Source of the DNA: Solanum dulcamara | Lineage: Eukaryota > Streptophyta > Magnoliopsida > Solanales > Solanaceae | Reading direction: 5' to 3' | Length of the DNA: 64,000 nt | Assembly: GCF_947179165.1 (NCBI RefSeq) | Contig: NC_077244.1 | Coordinates: 68,742,144-68,806,143 of the forward strand | Shown here: positions 34,634-47,026 of the stretch, piece after piece | Layout: each line of letters starts with the position of its first letter | Position numbering within the stretch: the first letter of the stretch is position 1 | Position numbers and translations under genes: made by a program | The notes under the pieces: generated by a model | The model's database searches: none | Told to the model about the DNA's origin: nothing | Seen by the model: the letters and a program-made list of their open reading frames with translations, nothing else

Positions 34634-35468
34634 ATTGTGTTAGAGAGCAAGAAATATTATTAAAATGAGAGAACATAAGAAAAAAATTTAAAATTATTTT
34701 TTTGTAGTTATATTGTAATTTAGTTTTTGTATCTCTGGGGCATGTATAATAAATTTTACGAAAAAAATAAATATGACTATCAAAATAATAAATTCAAATT
34801 AAAAAAAAAATTATGTATGAAAATGATCAAATATACCCCTATATGTATTTGTTTTAATAAAAAACTTTAAAAACTTTTGTTAAAAGAAAAGAATATATGT
34901 GAGTCATTTGTGTAATAGTAGAAATATATATGAGTCACTTTCTTAATGAGGAGTATATAACCTCTAATAGACAAAGTTGAGAGGTATATCAGACACTTTT
35001 ATTTCTTTACTAATAGATGTTTGCTGAGTTGCGTAATATTTCCAAGAAATAACGGGCAAAATTTTCTGGAGTACCCATGGTTGAATGGCTCAGCCCACTA
35101 TAAGGAGTGGGCTCTGTTAATCTAGTCAGCTGCGGCCCGTTGTCAAGGAATGATGAATTGAACTAATCAAATTGTAGTGCTTTTTGTATTTAAAAATAAT
35201 TTAAATTTAAATTTTTTATTTTAATCTAATAAGATACTTATAACTATACAAATTATCTCAACTTGAATCTTCTTTTTTCTATTTTTCCTTTGTACACAAA
35301 AAATTCACACATTCCCTTTTTGTTCTCTGCCTGCTGTTTCCAACACATACACAGTGCCATTGGCAATATTAAAAGACTAAGAAGAGGCACTGCTCATCAA
35401 TAGCAAGAAGGAGCTATCCTGGTTCAAAAGAGTCAATTTTAATAATATTTCTTGCTCTCTAACACAAT
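34634..35468. repeat. Perfect 33-bp inverted repeat pair enclosing 769 bp
   Basis: 34634-34666 (starting 'attgtgttagagagcaag') is exactly the reverse complement of 35436-35468. The enclosed DNA is AT-rich and has no open frame of note. A second, direct, repeat is present: 'gagtatat..' with 'agttgagaggtatatcag' near 34950-35000 recurs at about 35470-35515. It starts about 180 bp after the MIOX stop, so the left arm may be in or near its 3' end. It may be a small transposable element or two oppositely oriented LTR-like fragments; no target duplication was recognised. Confidence 0.6.
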
Positions 35469-37530
35469 GGGAGTATATCAGCTCTAAATGACAAAATTGA
35501 GAGGTATATCAGCACCTTTTTCCATTAGTAAATTACGTTTAAATTAATAATCATTCGCCATTAATATTTCATCCGGATGACTATTAATAATGGGGCCCCA
35601 CATACTTTATTTGTATAATAAAAAATTGTCTTTTTCTTTCCACGATTTGTTTATTTCTTTTTATACATCTCATCAATCTCTTTCATTTCTCATCTCTCGT
35701 GTTCTCCGATTTTTCTCCTAATTTCACCCAACATTATTCAATATTGAAATTTGAAAGATTTTTTTCTCCCTCCAAATCATGCTCCCCCAATTTCAGGTAA
35801 CCTACATTGGCAGTTTTCAATTGAATTTTTTAAAAATTTTGTTTGTATTTTTGTATCTTCATTTAATTTTCATCTATTTTCATTTTATTCAATCTTTATG
35901 CATCAGTTATTGTAGATTTTTTGTATTTGTGTTTATTGTATATGTATTGTTAGTTCATAATTGTATATTTTCATCAATCGCATACAATTACTTATTTGTA
36001 TATGCATCGGTTGTATATATTATACAATAGCGGTCTAGCATTTTTCATTTGTATATCTTACATGATTCCATCTGTGAATGCTAGTTATATACATTCGATT
36101 TGTATATTGTTGTAGCTTTAATCCATCTGTGAAAATTTTAGTTTTATTTGTTTACTTTCAGCAATTATATACAATTGCTTATTTGTATTTATGCATCAGT
36201 TGTATATATACAATAATTGTGTAGCATTTCTCATTTGTATATTTTATACGATTTTCTCTATTAATGAATTTTGTATACATTTAATTTGTATATATTTTTG
36301 TACTTTCTAACTCATATGTATTCATATATTTTATATTTATGCAAATCATCATATATACAAAAAATTCGAATCAAAGAGTAAATATAGCAAATATTTCAAC
36401 AGATACAAATACAGATCACACCACAAACAGAATTTTACCCCGAGTGCCTAGTTTATTGTCGTTTCATAATATCTTACATCAATAATTTTTATGAATAATA
36501 AGCTAATTGTATAATAAATAAGCAATAGTATACGAGACAGAATTATTAGATCAGTTGGATCTTTGATTAATTAACATCTTTTTTTTTATTGACCTCCTCT
36601 CCTTACAGTCAAGTGGCTTTCAGCTCCTAGTAGAGTAACGGGTAAGGTAGAATTACTAAAGAATAACGAAAGGATCAGTAGTTGCAGGCGAATGTATCTA
36701 ACTCTCTTAAAATGAGATGGTGCAGTGTGTGTGTCTGTTAAAGACTATCAAATAAGCAAGTTAGGGGATAATTAAGACCACTAATAATTTAGTGGGGATC
36801 CCAAGAAAACACGTCAGATTTAGGTTGGTATTATATTATTATATAACCATGGATTTAATAATATGATACAATAAAATTTTATCAATAGATATGAGAGGTA
36901 TCCAGTTCCCAAATTAAAGGCCAATAATAGAAAAACGTATAAAAAAAATTAAAAAAGAAGAAGAAGAAGAAGAATATCAATAGCAGAAAAAGGACTTGAA
37001 GAACAGATAATACAAATATAAATCCCCTCTGCGAGCGGCAAGCAAGTACATAATTGATTTGGAAGGAGAACAAGGAAATAGGGAATTTCTTAAATAATTT
37101 AATAGTAATGAATAAAAGATGAAGTCAAGTCATCTTATCAACTAGACCACGAAAACTATGTGTAGGAATATTTAACAAATTAATTTTAACAACTTTAAAA
37201 GTTAATTTTATTTGACTATCGATCGAATCAATCAAATTAATAAAAATATATAGGAATATTTTTGAATTAAAAGTTCCAAAGTAAACACAAGTAAACTGCC
37301 TGACGTGAAGACACTCCCAATTGAATTTAGAAAATATTGTTGGTCTTAGTCAATAAACTGACAAGAATAATTTGCACGGAAATTCCACGTTGTAGAATAT
37401 ACTTGCTTTCAATATTTTCAATATTTTTTTGTTGTTAATAGTTAACCCATTGTTTCTGCCCTTTTTTTCTCTTTCCAAGTCAATATACTTGCTTTCCTAG
37501 TAGTATCTCATTTCACACGATCAAAATCCA
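35469..37530. other. Intergenic, diverged internal repeats
   Basis: No gene. About 35950-36250 contains two diverged copies of a segment with 'tatacaattacttatttgtat.tgcatcggttgtatata' followed by 'tagcattt.tcatttgtatat.tta'. These probably belong to one decayed repeat. Open frames here are low-complexity F/I/Y-rich artefacts. Confidence 0.4.
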
Positions 37531-37537
37531 TATAAAT
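37531..37537 (+). promoter_or_regulatory. TATA box of Cys-rich peptide gene
   Basis: 'catataaatac' lies about 98 bp before the ATG at 37629, a normal plant distance. Confidence 0.6.
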
Positions 37538-37628
37538 ACTTCGAAAGCCATTGTACTTGAAATTCAAGTGCTAAAAAAAAAGCTCTCATAATTCTTAGTA
37601 CTTAAATTCTTATAGAAAGGTTTGCAAT

Positions 37629-37941
37629 ATGGCAGCAGTACTTTCCAACAACACCATAAGGTCCATAGTGATTACACTTATGATCTATGTTATTCTCTTG
37701 TCTCCTTTGCTACTATGGTCTTGCGATGCATCTCGAGGTATCATAATTTATGTGAAAAAATGTGTATTTTTTCGAGGTATTAAATTCTAGATTCGTCTCT
37801 GAAGTTAGTTCAAATATGTGTTTTTCTCTGTATGCAGAGCTCGCGTCGAGGAAGTTTTCCCCAGGCGTTGCATGTCTTCATTGTGTGGGGTGTTGTGAAC
37901 CAACACCCCCAGGCACCTGTTGCACCCGCTGTGGTTGTTGA
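37629..37941 (+). CDS. Small cysteine-rich secreted peptide (unknown function)
   Basis: A two-exon gene, each exon short: 37629-37737 (donor 'cgag|gtatc') and 37838-37941 (after 'tatgcag'), joined to 70 aa. Residues 1 to about 35 form a strong signal peptide (MAAVLSNNTIRSIVITLMIY..., hydrophobic core, ending near CDAS). The mature part is short, has a basic SRKFSP segment, and ends in a compact cysteine cluster, ACLHCVGCCEPTPPG then TCCTRCGC. The cluster spacing is C-x2-C-x2-CC-x7-CC-x2-C-x-C with the last Cys at the C-terminus. A TATA box lies 98 bp upstream and AATAAA-like signals at about 38020 and 38128. I do not recognise the family; the spacing is not a standard defensin or knottin. A secreted signalling or defence peptide is possible but only inferred from the architecture. 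Confidence 0.78.
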
Positions 37942-39977
37942 AGTTTCTCTTCTATGTCAGAATTGAACGAGTTTGATCAACAATTGGTGTGACTTTGAGT
38001 TATATACGTACATGTTATTCAATAAAGAAGGAACTTATTGGTTTCTTTAGGTTAATTTTAGGAGAGTTAATTATTGTGTGTACATTGTGGGGAACACCGT
38101 ATTTGTAATGTTTTGTATTTCAAAGTTAATAAAAATTACGAGAAGAAAAGCCTGAAGTTTTATCTTTACGTGAAGTTGTGACTGTTAACAATTATATATT
38201 TGCATGGAGATGATTTCATATGACCACTTCCAAATTAAATAGAAGAAAAATGACCTTTTCAGATTGAAGCTAGTTTAGCAAGAAAATCTGCTACTTGGTT
38301 GACTAAGATAGGATAAATAAAATGAACCGTTCTTTGTCATCCTATATTTATTTAAGTAAATTTCTCGAAGTTTAATTAAAACCATCATGTCATATGTCAT
38401 GTGATATTTAACTAACTAATTAAAACATCAAAGATTCAAAGTCTATCAACTAAAATAAGAATATAAACTATTCCTCATCCATCCTATTTAAAGATCTTGA
38501 AGTTGAATCAAAACCAACATTAAGTATGCAGATTAAATAAAACCGATAGATTAGTTAAGATTTAGAACATGTGCAGACTGCAGTCAATCAAATATTTTTT
38601 CTCTTTATATTTTTCATATTTTCTTAGCTTATATGATACGTAAGGGGTATTATATTCATGATACTTCACATTAAAGACACATATATGCCCAATAACAATT
38701 TGGTATTTGGACATTCGAAGAGGCAGTAAAGAGTAATCTGGAGCTGTTTCTTTTATTTTTTTCTCTGTTGGTATAAAGTAGCTTGAGACTAAACAAGTTG
38801 AGTATGAGAAGCAACAATTTTTCTAATTAAGATGATGATTGTAGCTTCCTTGTAAACATATCTAAGAATCTTTGAAATTTAATCAATATTTGTTAAATTT
38901 TATCACAGGAATGCAAATAAGAAACTGTTCCAAGACTCCTTTTATTTAGGAGATTTCCTACGAGACGTACGCAGTTGCTTCACACCTGACACCTACATTA
39001 CTGAGAATTAATAATAATAACAAGAACAACTACGTTTCAATCCTAAATAAGTTGGGTCGGTTGTATGAATATTCGTTACGGTTTCATTTAAATCTTCATT
39101 AGTGAGATTTGACACTTAAAAAAATATTATAAGGACAGCCATAGCCCATAGATCAAGAGATACTAGCCACAAGTTGCATTAATGGATCCTGCAAACTGAA
39201 ATTAACTGAGCAACACATTTGGATCGGAAGATGTTACAGGGGGTTGGCTCCGTATCTCATCCACATGAAAAAAAATAATCAATTTTTCCTTTTCTGTCAT
39301 AATTAAGAGTATCAAACGTTCATTGAAATATTTACCACCAACTTTGACAATGAAGAGGCCTTCGTGTCAAGAGGTTAATTGGATGTTTCTACGAAAATTA
39401 AGTAAATTTTTACTTATTTTCTTGTGTTTGGTACCTAAATAATTATCCTAAAATCATCTATACATAATTTTGACAAATACTGGGGTGTGGAGAGGTGGAA
39501 ATGGGGATGGGGCTGAAGATGAGCTATGATGGTATTGGAAGAAAAAATAATCAATGTAGAATGCCACTTTCACCTACTACATTTTTAAGGAACTTGTTTT
39601 CCTAGAGAAAACATTTTCTAAATTTTTTGACCAATCGAACATAGGAAATTGGAAAATATTTTCCTCCATACCAAACACATCTCTGAAAAGAACACCACAA
39701 GAAGCACATAGAAAATCAAACATTGATATCTAATGGTACACACATGTATACTCTTTTCTTCTGTTTCCTTTTGCTAATAAAAAATTTCCTCAGTATAACT
39801 TCCATGGAAGAAGCTGCACTATTTTAATATTTGTAGGACTACATACAGTAAACAACTGTAGTAACATGTTGCAATAAGTTGATGCCCATCATGAAGGATC
39901 ACACAACTATAGAACCTAAGCTACCTCTATTGATAAAGAGGGGCAACAAAAACTAGTATAGTCTTTTATATTTACAG
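37942..39977. other. Intergenic, includes SINE fragment
   Basis: AT-rich spacer between the Cys-rich peptide and the 3' end of the CHUP1-like gene. No coding region was found apart from the SINE-like piece listed separately. Confidence 0.45.
39008..39120 (+). repeat. Au-type SINE fragment
   Basis: 'tttcaatcctaaataagttg' followed by 'ggtcggttgtatgaatattc' resembles the conserved 3' part of the plant Au SINE (C-A-A-x-A-A-G-T-T-G-G-G-x-T-C-G-G-C-T). Only this part is recognisable. Confidence 0.5.
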
Positions 39978-42849
39978 TTAGAAGAAACTAACTGATGCTG
40001 ATCGCTTGCGAACTGGTGCTTTAGAACAAGATCTTTTCAAAACTTCTGCATATTTCGCCAACTCAGATTTCTGAACATTTTCTGGGCCATGGTCATTTCT
40101 TTTTTCTTGAGGTGATTCAGCGAGACGTTTTGAGATATAATCTAATGAACCCACATCACTATATCTCCTCGTACGTGTCAGATAGTTGCTGCTTTCTCCT
40201 TTGTTGCTCCTAGAGCCTGGATAAAATGAATGGAAATCTATAAATTGTTTGGATGAACTCTGAGATGATTTGCTTGATCTGCTCTGGAGCCTAATAGCTC
40301 CGGTATCTATGACAGCCGTATCTGAACTGTACCCAGAAGAATAATTAGAGCCTCTTGCTGCATTCTCTTCTGTGCTGTGAACCATTGCATTCTCTTCTGT
40401 GCTGTGAACCATTTCCGAAGAACTCTGACTATGATGATGGTCCTTTCCCCGTAGTAGTCTCATAAGCTTACCAAACATTTTGCTTTTGCTTGAAGTGTCA
40501 GTCTTATGGGCTGAAGAATTATCAATAGAAGTACCATCAAACTCACCTGAGTTCGTAAGATAGGGTGCTTGGGAGGATAACTGGTCAGAATCAAGATCCA
40601 AATCGTGGATCCCCCTGTTACCTTGGTCTTCTTTATCTGCATATTCACGAATTAGTTGCTTGGCTTTCTTCTTAGATTTGGGGCTTAACGTTTTACTGAG
40701 ATCCCTTGCAGTTGTTTTGCCTGGAACAGGCTGATAGTTCCTCAGCTCATACCGCAAGCAAGCATTTATCCACTGAAGATAGACTAGTTCGTCAGCATGA
40801 CTGGAGTGACCTGCTTGAAGCTGCTCAACTTGCTTTACTAAATCTTCATTTTGCTTTCTCTGTCGTAGACTTTCTTCTTTCAGTGCTTCTGTCTGTGTCA
40901 GAAAAATAGGTCAACAAAAACACATGAAATAAACAAAGTTGAAAACAAAAGTTGACGAATAAAAGACTTACTACATCATCTTCCATAACAGAAATGGCAA
41001 GGATCTGAACAGATTCCAGTCTCTCAGCTAGTGTCGAGTTTTCTGCTCTTAAGCTTTGGTTAGATTTCCTCAACTCATCAGCCTCGCTCTCCAAGTCCTT
41101 CAGTTTTTGGAGCTCTAACTGAACATCTGATTCAGCTTCAACAGGATTCTTCTCCTCGACCTGCAGCTTCATAACTCTTTCTTTAAGGGATAAAATCTGT
41201 TCCTTGTTATGATCAGCTTCCAACCCGAGCTTCTTTTTCAGCTGCTTTATTTTCAATCTCGCAGCTTCAAGGTCTGAGACAACCTTTGCGGAATCAGCCA
41301 CTTGAGCCTTTAATTTCATCTTCTCTGCCTTCAAACACTCGATCTTTAGACCCAGATGCTTGGCCTCCAGATTGTGTATCTTTAGGCGATTTTGAAGCTC
41401 CCTGATGGAATTTTCTTGCTCCTTTAGGCCATAATACTCGAGCAGTTGGATCTCAAGAGTCCTCTCCCTTTCTTTAAGAGTTTTAACAATGTTCTTCAGG
41501 TTCTCAATCTCTTGCTCATGGTCATCCCTTCCGACAATTTTGTCTTCTTTGGGTGAATCTGCATCCTGCAATGGCGTTTCAACATCCTTACATGGTGAAA
41601 AACTACCCTTTGGAGACGAACCAAATTCCTTTACAAGTTCATTGAGCTCCGGCAGAAGAAGCCCATCTCTATCTCCACCAGACCTACAATTTGTAGATGG
41701 ACCACTTATAGAACTCCCAATAACGATTTTTGGTATGGAGACGTCCTCCTGCAATAGAAACAAAGAAGTAATTAGCTCACAAGCAGGACAACTGATCAAC
41801 AATCTGTCAATAGGGAAGCATTCAAGACAATCATTCAATTCATTTCCTCCCCAACTCCTATTTTGGTCAATTTACAACTATGTGTTTTATTTTACTGGGT
41901 AATCCAAAGGGAAACTATATTAAGCACATCCAAAGCATAATTAGAGATAAAACAAGATGGGAAGAAACAAGAAAAAAAAAATCATCCTTAGGAGCAATTA
42001 AACAATTCAAAGTTACCGAACTAACCATCAGCATTGCAGTCACTACTGTTTTCTTCTACTGTACATAAAACAAAATGAAAATCATTTGAAACTAGATAAC
42101 AGGAGTTATATTGCAATGGCCCAACTCAACTAAGACAAATCATAACGCTTGAAAATTGCTTGAAACTTACTTATAGGAAGCTCTGCCACTACCAACAACA
42201 ACAACATACCCAGTGTCGTCTCATAAAGTGTGCTCTGGGGAGGATAGAATGTGTGCAAACCTTGCCCCTACCTCAGAGGTAGAGAGGTTGTGTCCAAAAT
42301 GTTTTGGAAGATCTACCAACTATAATTAATAATTTCCACAGTCTCTAATTTAACACCTATCAAAGCAACCTATTATCAACTAAATATATATAATCAGAGA
42401 GTTGTTCTTTCAATTCCAACAATATTTTAGCTTAAAACCTAAAAAATAGGTAAGAATTTAGGTAAGAAGTAAGAACCAAGAAATCAAAATAAGAATCATA
42501 GGTCTTATTTAATGAACTTACATATTTCCATGGAAACTCGGAAACTGAATTTCCTGAGGCAGGTTTTTTCTGATCATCATTTTTCAGCTCGCCTTCTTTA
42601 CCACCTGTAAAATCAAACCCAAGAAAAAAAAAATTAAGGAAAGAAGTCTAGCCAAAAAGGTCTGATTTTTGTGAGTTTTGTTAGGGTTCTGAAGTTGAGG
42701 GGCTCACCTGAATTGGGTGAGGAAGAGGAATTAGAGGGGTTAATTCTTGTGGTTTTGAAAAAAGTAAAGAGAATTCCACCAAGTGATAAAGCTAAAGCAA
42801 CCCCAAATTTTAAGATTACAGGTCTTATATCTCTCTTGTCTCTCACCAT
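39978..42849 (-). CDS. CHUP1/IPGA1-like coiled-coil protein (actin-binding family)
   Basis: Four exons on the minus strand: 42849-42708, 42604-42522, 41748-40972 and 40892-39978, in phase, 638 aa. The N-terminus MVRDKRDIRPV is followed by a hydrophobic segment (about residues 11-28), a likely membrane anchor. Next come a linker containing PKIVIGSS, a long coiled coil (about 130-370) with many Leu/Lys/Glu heptads, the conserved ELVYLQWINACLRYELRNY block that marks the CHUP1/IPGA1 family, and a Ser-rich basic C-terminus ending ASVSFF. CHUP1 relatives link membranes, actin and microtubules. The order here best fits the At1g52080-type branch, from memory. In the C-terminal part the 9-residue unit MVHSTEENA is present twice in tandem. 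An in-frame ATG at 42879 would add 10 residues. No catalytic residues are expected. Confidence 0.87.
40359..40412 (-). repeat. In-frame 27-bp tandem duplication in CHUP1-like exon 4
   Basis: 40359-40385 and 40386-40412 are identical 27-mers, encoding MVHSTEENA twice. Because 27 is a multiple of 3 the frame is kept. It is probably recent, as the copies have not diverged. Confidence 0.95.
42185..42310 (-). repeat. TS-type SINE in CHUP1-like intron 2
   Basis: Read on the minus strand: 'acctctctacctctgaggta' then 'ggggcaaggtttgcacacat', 'tctatcctccccagagcaca' and a 'gggtatgttgttgttgttgg' tail. This is the core and TTG-repeat tail of the Solanaceae TS SINE, a tRNA-derived family. It lies within the intron between exons 2 and 3, antisense to nothing coding. 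Confidence 0.75.
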
Positions 42850-45800
42850 TCCTCTGCTAACAGTAAATGCAAAATTCAATCATCTCTTAAATCTCTGTAC
42901 AAGAAATTTCACAGGTTTCCCTCCTCCTCATCAGCCATCTAAAAACCCCAAATCACAAAAGAGAGTTGCAGATGGAGCAAGCAAGATCCCTTTGTTAAAG
43001 AGTTGAATTGGACCCTTCTACTAAGAAAGAAGAGAAAAAAAAGGAGAGGAATTTTACAAATTAGTATTGTACAAGTGTCTGGGCATCTAAGTTTGAATTG
43101 AGAAAGAATCAACTTAGTAAACGTAAAATTTTGATGTGGATTTGTTTGGTTACAGTTTGTGTTTGTCTGACTCGAGCACACGCAACTGCAAATGGACAAC
43201 TTTCAATTATTATTATTCTATTCTAAGTTTTGCGGTTTTAGGATTATTAGTACAAACATGTGTAGGCTACCCCGCAAGAACTCTCGACTTCTGCATGCCT
43301 ACATTTATATATTATGACAAGTCTTAATAAAATTTAGATTGGTATCGTAAAGTGACCGGAAAGTTTATTTCTAAGATATCTGATCGACGAAGTAAAATTA
43401 TATGACAGTGTCAATAATTTTAAAATTCAATAAATTTAAGAAGAGATGATGAACTATCATTTTTTATTGAATAAATTTTAAAAAAATATATTTTAGATTA
43501 TTTTAGACGGTCAATTTTTTTTTTAATTTATACATTTGTAAAAGGAAGTTTAAGTTTGAAACACAATATTTTTCTTGGCTTTTATATTTTTACATTATTT
43601 AAGCATTTTCATTTGTAATATCATACAAATTTTGTGGTGATCATAAAATATCTACTTATATTTTTAGCTCTTATTTTCTTTATACTTGTTAATTAATAGA
43701 GATTCATTACTTTATTGGTAAAATAAGATCCTCCTTGTACTTATCCCTGAGATTTTTTTTTAGTTTTTAACTAAGAATAGCTGAACATTCTATCTAATGA
43801 ATCAAAATAAAACAAAATTTTTTGATTGTGTTACGGACTACGAAATCACTTTGGTAGGAAGTTTGGCCCCAAAGTGGAACTTTCAAAGCAAATTATGATT
43901 GCTCAGACTTCAATGGAAACCTAAATAAAAAAGACATGTGTACAGTAATATGCCAATGAGGCAGTGAAGTAGAACCAACCTGGTCCCGGTTCGTCGGTAG
44001 TTGTCTTTTGTTCGAACCACGAATACATAAAATAAAAAAAAATTGTCTTATGTCAGGTGGAGTGCAAGTTGCATATGACATGGGCTTCTTGACTTTATGC
44101 ATTTTATCGACTTTCATATACACTCGAAAGTTATGTTACCTTATATTTCCGTCACAATTTGGCTCTAAGCTCTTTATAATTGGAGTTCTTGAAGAGGAAA
44201 GGAGATTAGATGTTTTAGACCTCGAGTAGTCAGATATTTATAAATTACTTTGATATAATTTATAAATATTTCTTATATTTTTTCATAGTTTTTATCTTTT
44301 AACATATTATTTCAAGTTTGAAACATAAAATGATGAGTGGTACAATAAAGGTTATAGTCTATAGATATTACTAACTCTAATAACGTTCAAATCAAAATCA
44401 AATTAATAGTCTATAGATATTACTAACCCTAATAACGTTCAAATCAAAATTAAATCGATACTAATGCTAACAAGAAAAAAATTATTCAACACTAAGAATG
44501 AGAATACTGTTGAATATTTGTTCTTTAGTTTATATTGGTTTAGACAATTAAAATATATAACCTAATTTTAGCTTTTCTTTAATGTTTAATCATGTAATTA
44601 ATACTCATTAGACTTATTATAGCATGATTTAGTACTTTTAAATTATGATCATTTTCATTATGACATATTAATTTACAATATTTATTTATGTATTTTCATT
44701 ATTATTTTGTTGAATATTTTAGTATCATTATTTTATTTTCTTATGAAACACCTTATATAACTGTATTTTGGTTGGATTAAATAAATATTTGAACCAAAAG
44801 TTAATTATATGTTGGTATAAATATTTTATCGAAAAAATCAGAAAAATTTGAAAATCCGAGAAACTCGAAAGAACCCGAAAAATTCGAGTTAAATTTGTTT
44901 GGTTTGGTTTATAGATTTAAAAATTCGACACAAATAATTTTATTTGATTTGAAAAATCTGAACCAACCCGCTCTTATACACCTCTAATTGTAATTATGTA
45001 CACTGCCACCACCATCCTTATTTTCTATAGTCGTCGCCACGTCCACCATCACTACCTTCACTATAGTCACTTCCTATTACCAACAAACTCCGTCATCACA
45101 ACTAATAGCGTCGCCAACTCCACCATACACTCTTCGATCACCACCATAACCATTGTCATCTCCACCACTACTATCAGCCACTACCATCATTGTGGTAAAT
45201 CTCTATTATCAACCACATACATCTTATTTTCTTAAATTATGAAGAGAAAATAACTAAATATAAGCACTGAAGTGACTTCAATAAAGATAATTTGAAAAAT
45301 CTGATAAAGTTTTTTTTTATTTCTTAAATTTTGTGTCCAATTAAATGATATCACGTAAATTGAAACGGGAGAAAGTATTATACCTTCTCTTTTTTTCAAA
45401 TATAGCTTTGACTCTAATCGGATGGGTAAATTTTGCTTGTTTTTGTTTAATTTGTTCACAAGTTTCGTCGTCGGCGTTTATATTTTAGTATTATCCATTT
45501 TGTTAAATTTCCTATAATACTTATTAAATTAACAAATCTTGCCTTTATTGTTCAATTGTTCGTAAAATTTCTCGGTCAGTCACAACCTGTTGTATTATCT
45601 TCATTTGACCTATGTTATTAAATTGTTCATAAATTTTATCAAATTGGGAAATCATGTATACTTAACTTAAAGCGTGTCATAATTTTAAATACATTAATTT
45701 TACAAGAGACTTTATAGAAGACATACCCGATGTGAAAGATTTTATCGGAGACAAGAGCGGAAATGTTAGTTCTTCTGGCTCTAACATTATTTTGCCACGG

Positions 45801-47026
45801 CCATCAAAGATGAAAAATGTGTTGGAAACCCTAGTAAGTGAAAGGATGGCCAATTTATAGAAGTTGTGACTCAATTCGGTACGCCCATTAAGTAATCAAT
45901 CTAACAAATGAAACTTATCATTCATCAAATATTAGTTATGGGCTTTACATTAATTGGGCCACATATAAGAATAATAAAATAAAGAGAATATTTCAAAAAT
46001 GACTATCATTTGGATATAATTATAGATTTGTAGTTATAATTGGGTATTCAAAATTCATAGCTACTATTTGAGATACTAAACTAAAAAATAATAATTCTCA
46101 CCTTTCTCCCCATTTCTAATAATAATTCTCGCCTTTCTCCCTATCTTTCTCTCTTGCCCCTCCCTCTCCCTACCTTCCTCTTGTATTTTGTATTTTTACT
46201 TCTCTCCCTATTTGTATTTAATATTTTTATATCTCTCGTCCCCTCTCTTCCTATTTTATATCTTCGCCTCTCTTTTTCTCCCTCTCTTTGTATTTTGTAT
46301 TTTCACCTCTCTCTCCCTCTTTTTGTATGTTCACCTCCTTCCCTCATTGTATTTTCATCTCTCTCTCTCCCTCTCTTCTTCTTTGTATTTTGTATTTTCT
46401 ATAAAAATATTTTTCGACAAAACATTTTCTATGAAAACAAGTGAGTTCCTACTTATTTTTTATGTGTCTTAAAAATATTTGTATATATGTATCACAAAAT
46501 TATGAGGATGATGTGGTGGCAGAGGTGGAGATTTAGTTGGTCAGGATTGAAAAAAACCAGCTCGGTGCAATGTATAAGTTTGTATAAATAATGATTATGG
46601 ATCTATATACATCTCTAATAAATAGTTATACATCATAAATACATGATTATATATTATTTATACAATATCGATATATTACATTTAATTGAAACTTAAAAAT
46701 AAGGAGAAAATATAGAAGATGGTTTACAAAGGGACATGCATTAACCGGAAGCTTTACCCATTGCCCCCCCTCCGCCCCCCCCCCCCCCCAAAAAAAAAGG
46801 CCCAGGCTGGTAAAGCTCTGTTGGGCAATCATCACCAGAATTTATGAAGGTCCAATATGAGAACATGCAGATAGAAGCCCATGAAATGAAAGAAGCATAA
46901 TCCTTATCCTCTGTCTTTTCGTTCCAAAAAATCCCAGACCCAAATGCTTGACCTCCGCTGGTATCTTCTCCACATTGGCACTTTATATAGTTATGTGGTG
47001 ATTAATTAGTGACCTTCTAGCCACCT
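42850..47026. other. Intergenic, low-complexity and repeat remnants
   Basis: The first ~150 bp is the presumed 5' UTR and promoter of the CHUP1-like gene. Further on: a 52-bp tandem duplication at 44355-44458; a run of Thr/Ser/His-coding triplets at 45000-45230 ('ccaccaccatc', 'cactaccatcat'); a C/T-rich segment at 46100-46400 with repeated 'cctctctctccctct' and 'tttgtattttgtatttt'; and a C tract near 46763-46789 broken by one 'tccg'. Open frames in these parts are composition artefacts. A minus-strand frame at 45874-45677 reads 65 codons without a recognised domain. Confidence 0.45.
44355..44458. repeat. 52-bp tandem duplication
   Basis: 'tagtctatagatattactaa' begins at 44355 and again at 44407. 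The units, including 'taataacgttcaaatcaaaa', differ at only a few positions. Confidence 0.85.

Noticed and set aside
36720..37080. Poly-AAG/GAA tract as a coding region
   Set aside because: The minus-strand frame is a Phe-rich artefact of the repeat.
44996..45235. 79-codon Thr/Ser/His/Ile-rich frame
   Set aside because: Translation of a degenerate triplet repeat; no signal peptide, partner exon or conserved motif.
46154..46472. Two overlapping hydrophobic frames of 94-96 codons
   Set aside because: They arise from the C/T-rich low-complexity stretch; residues are almost all L, F, S, P and Y with no domain.
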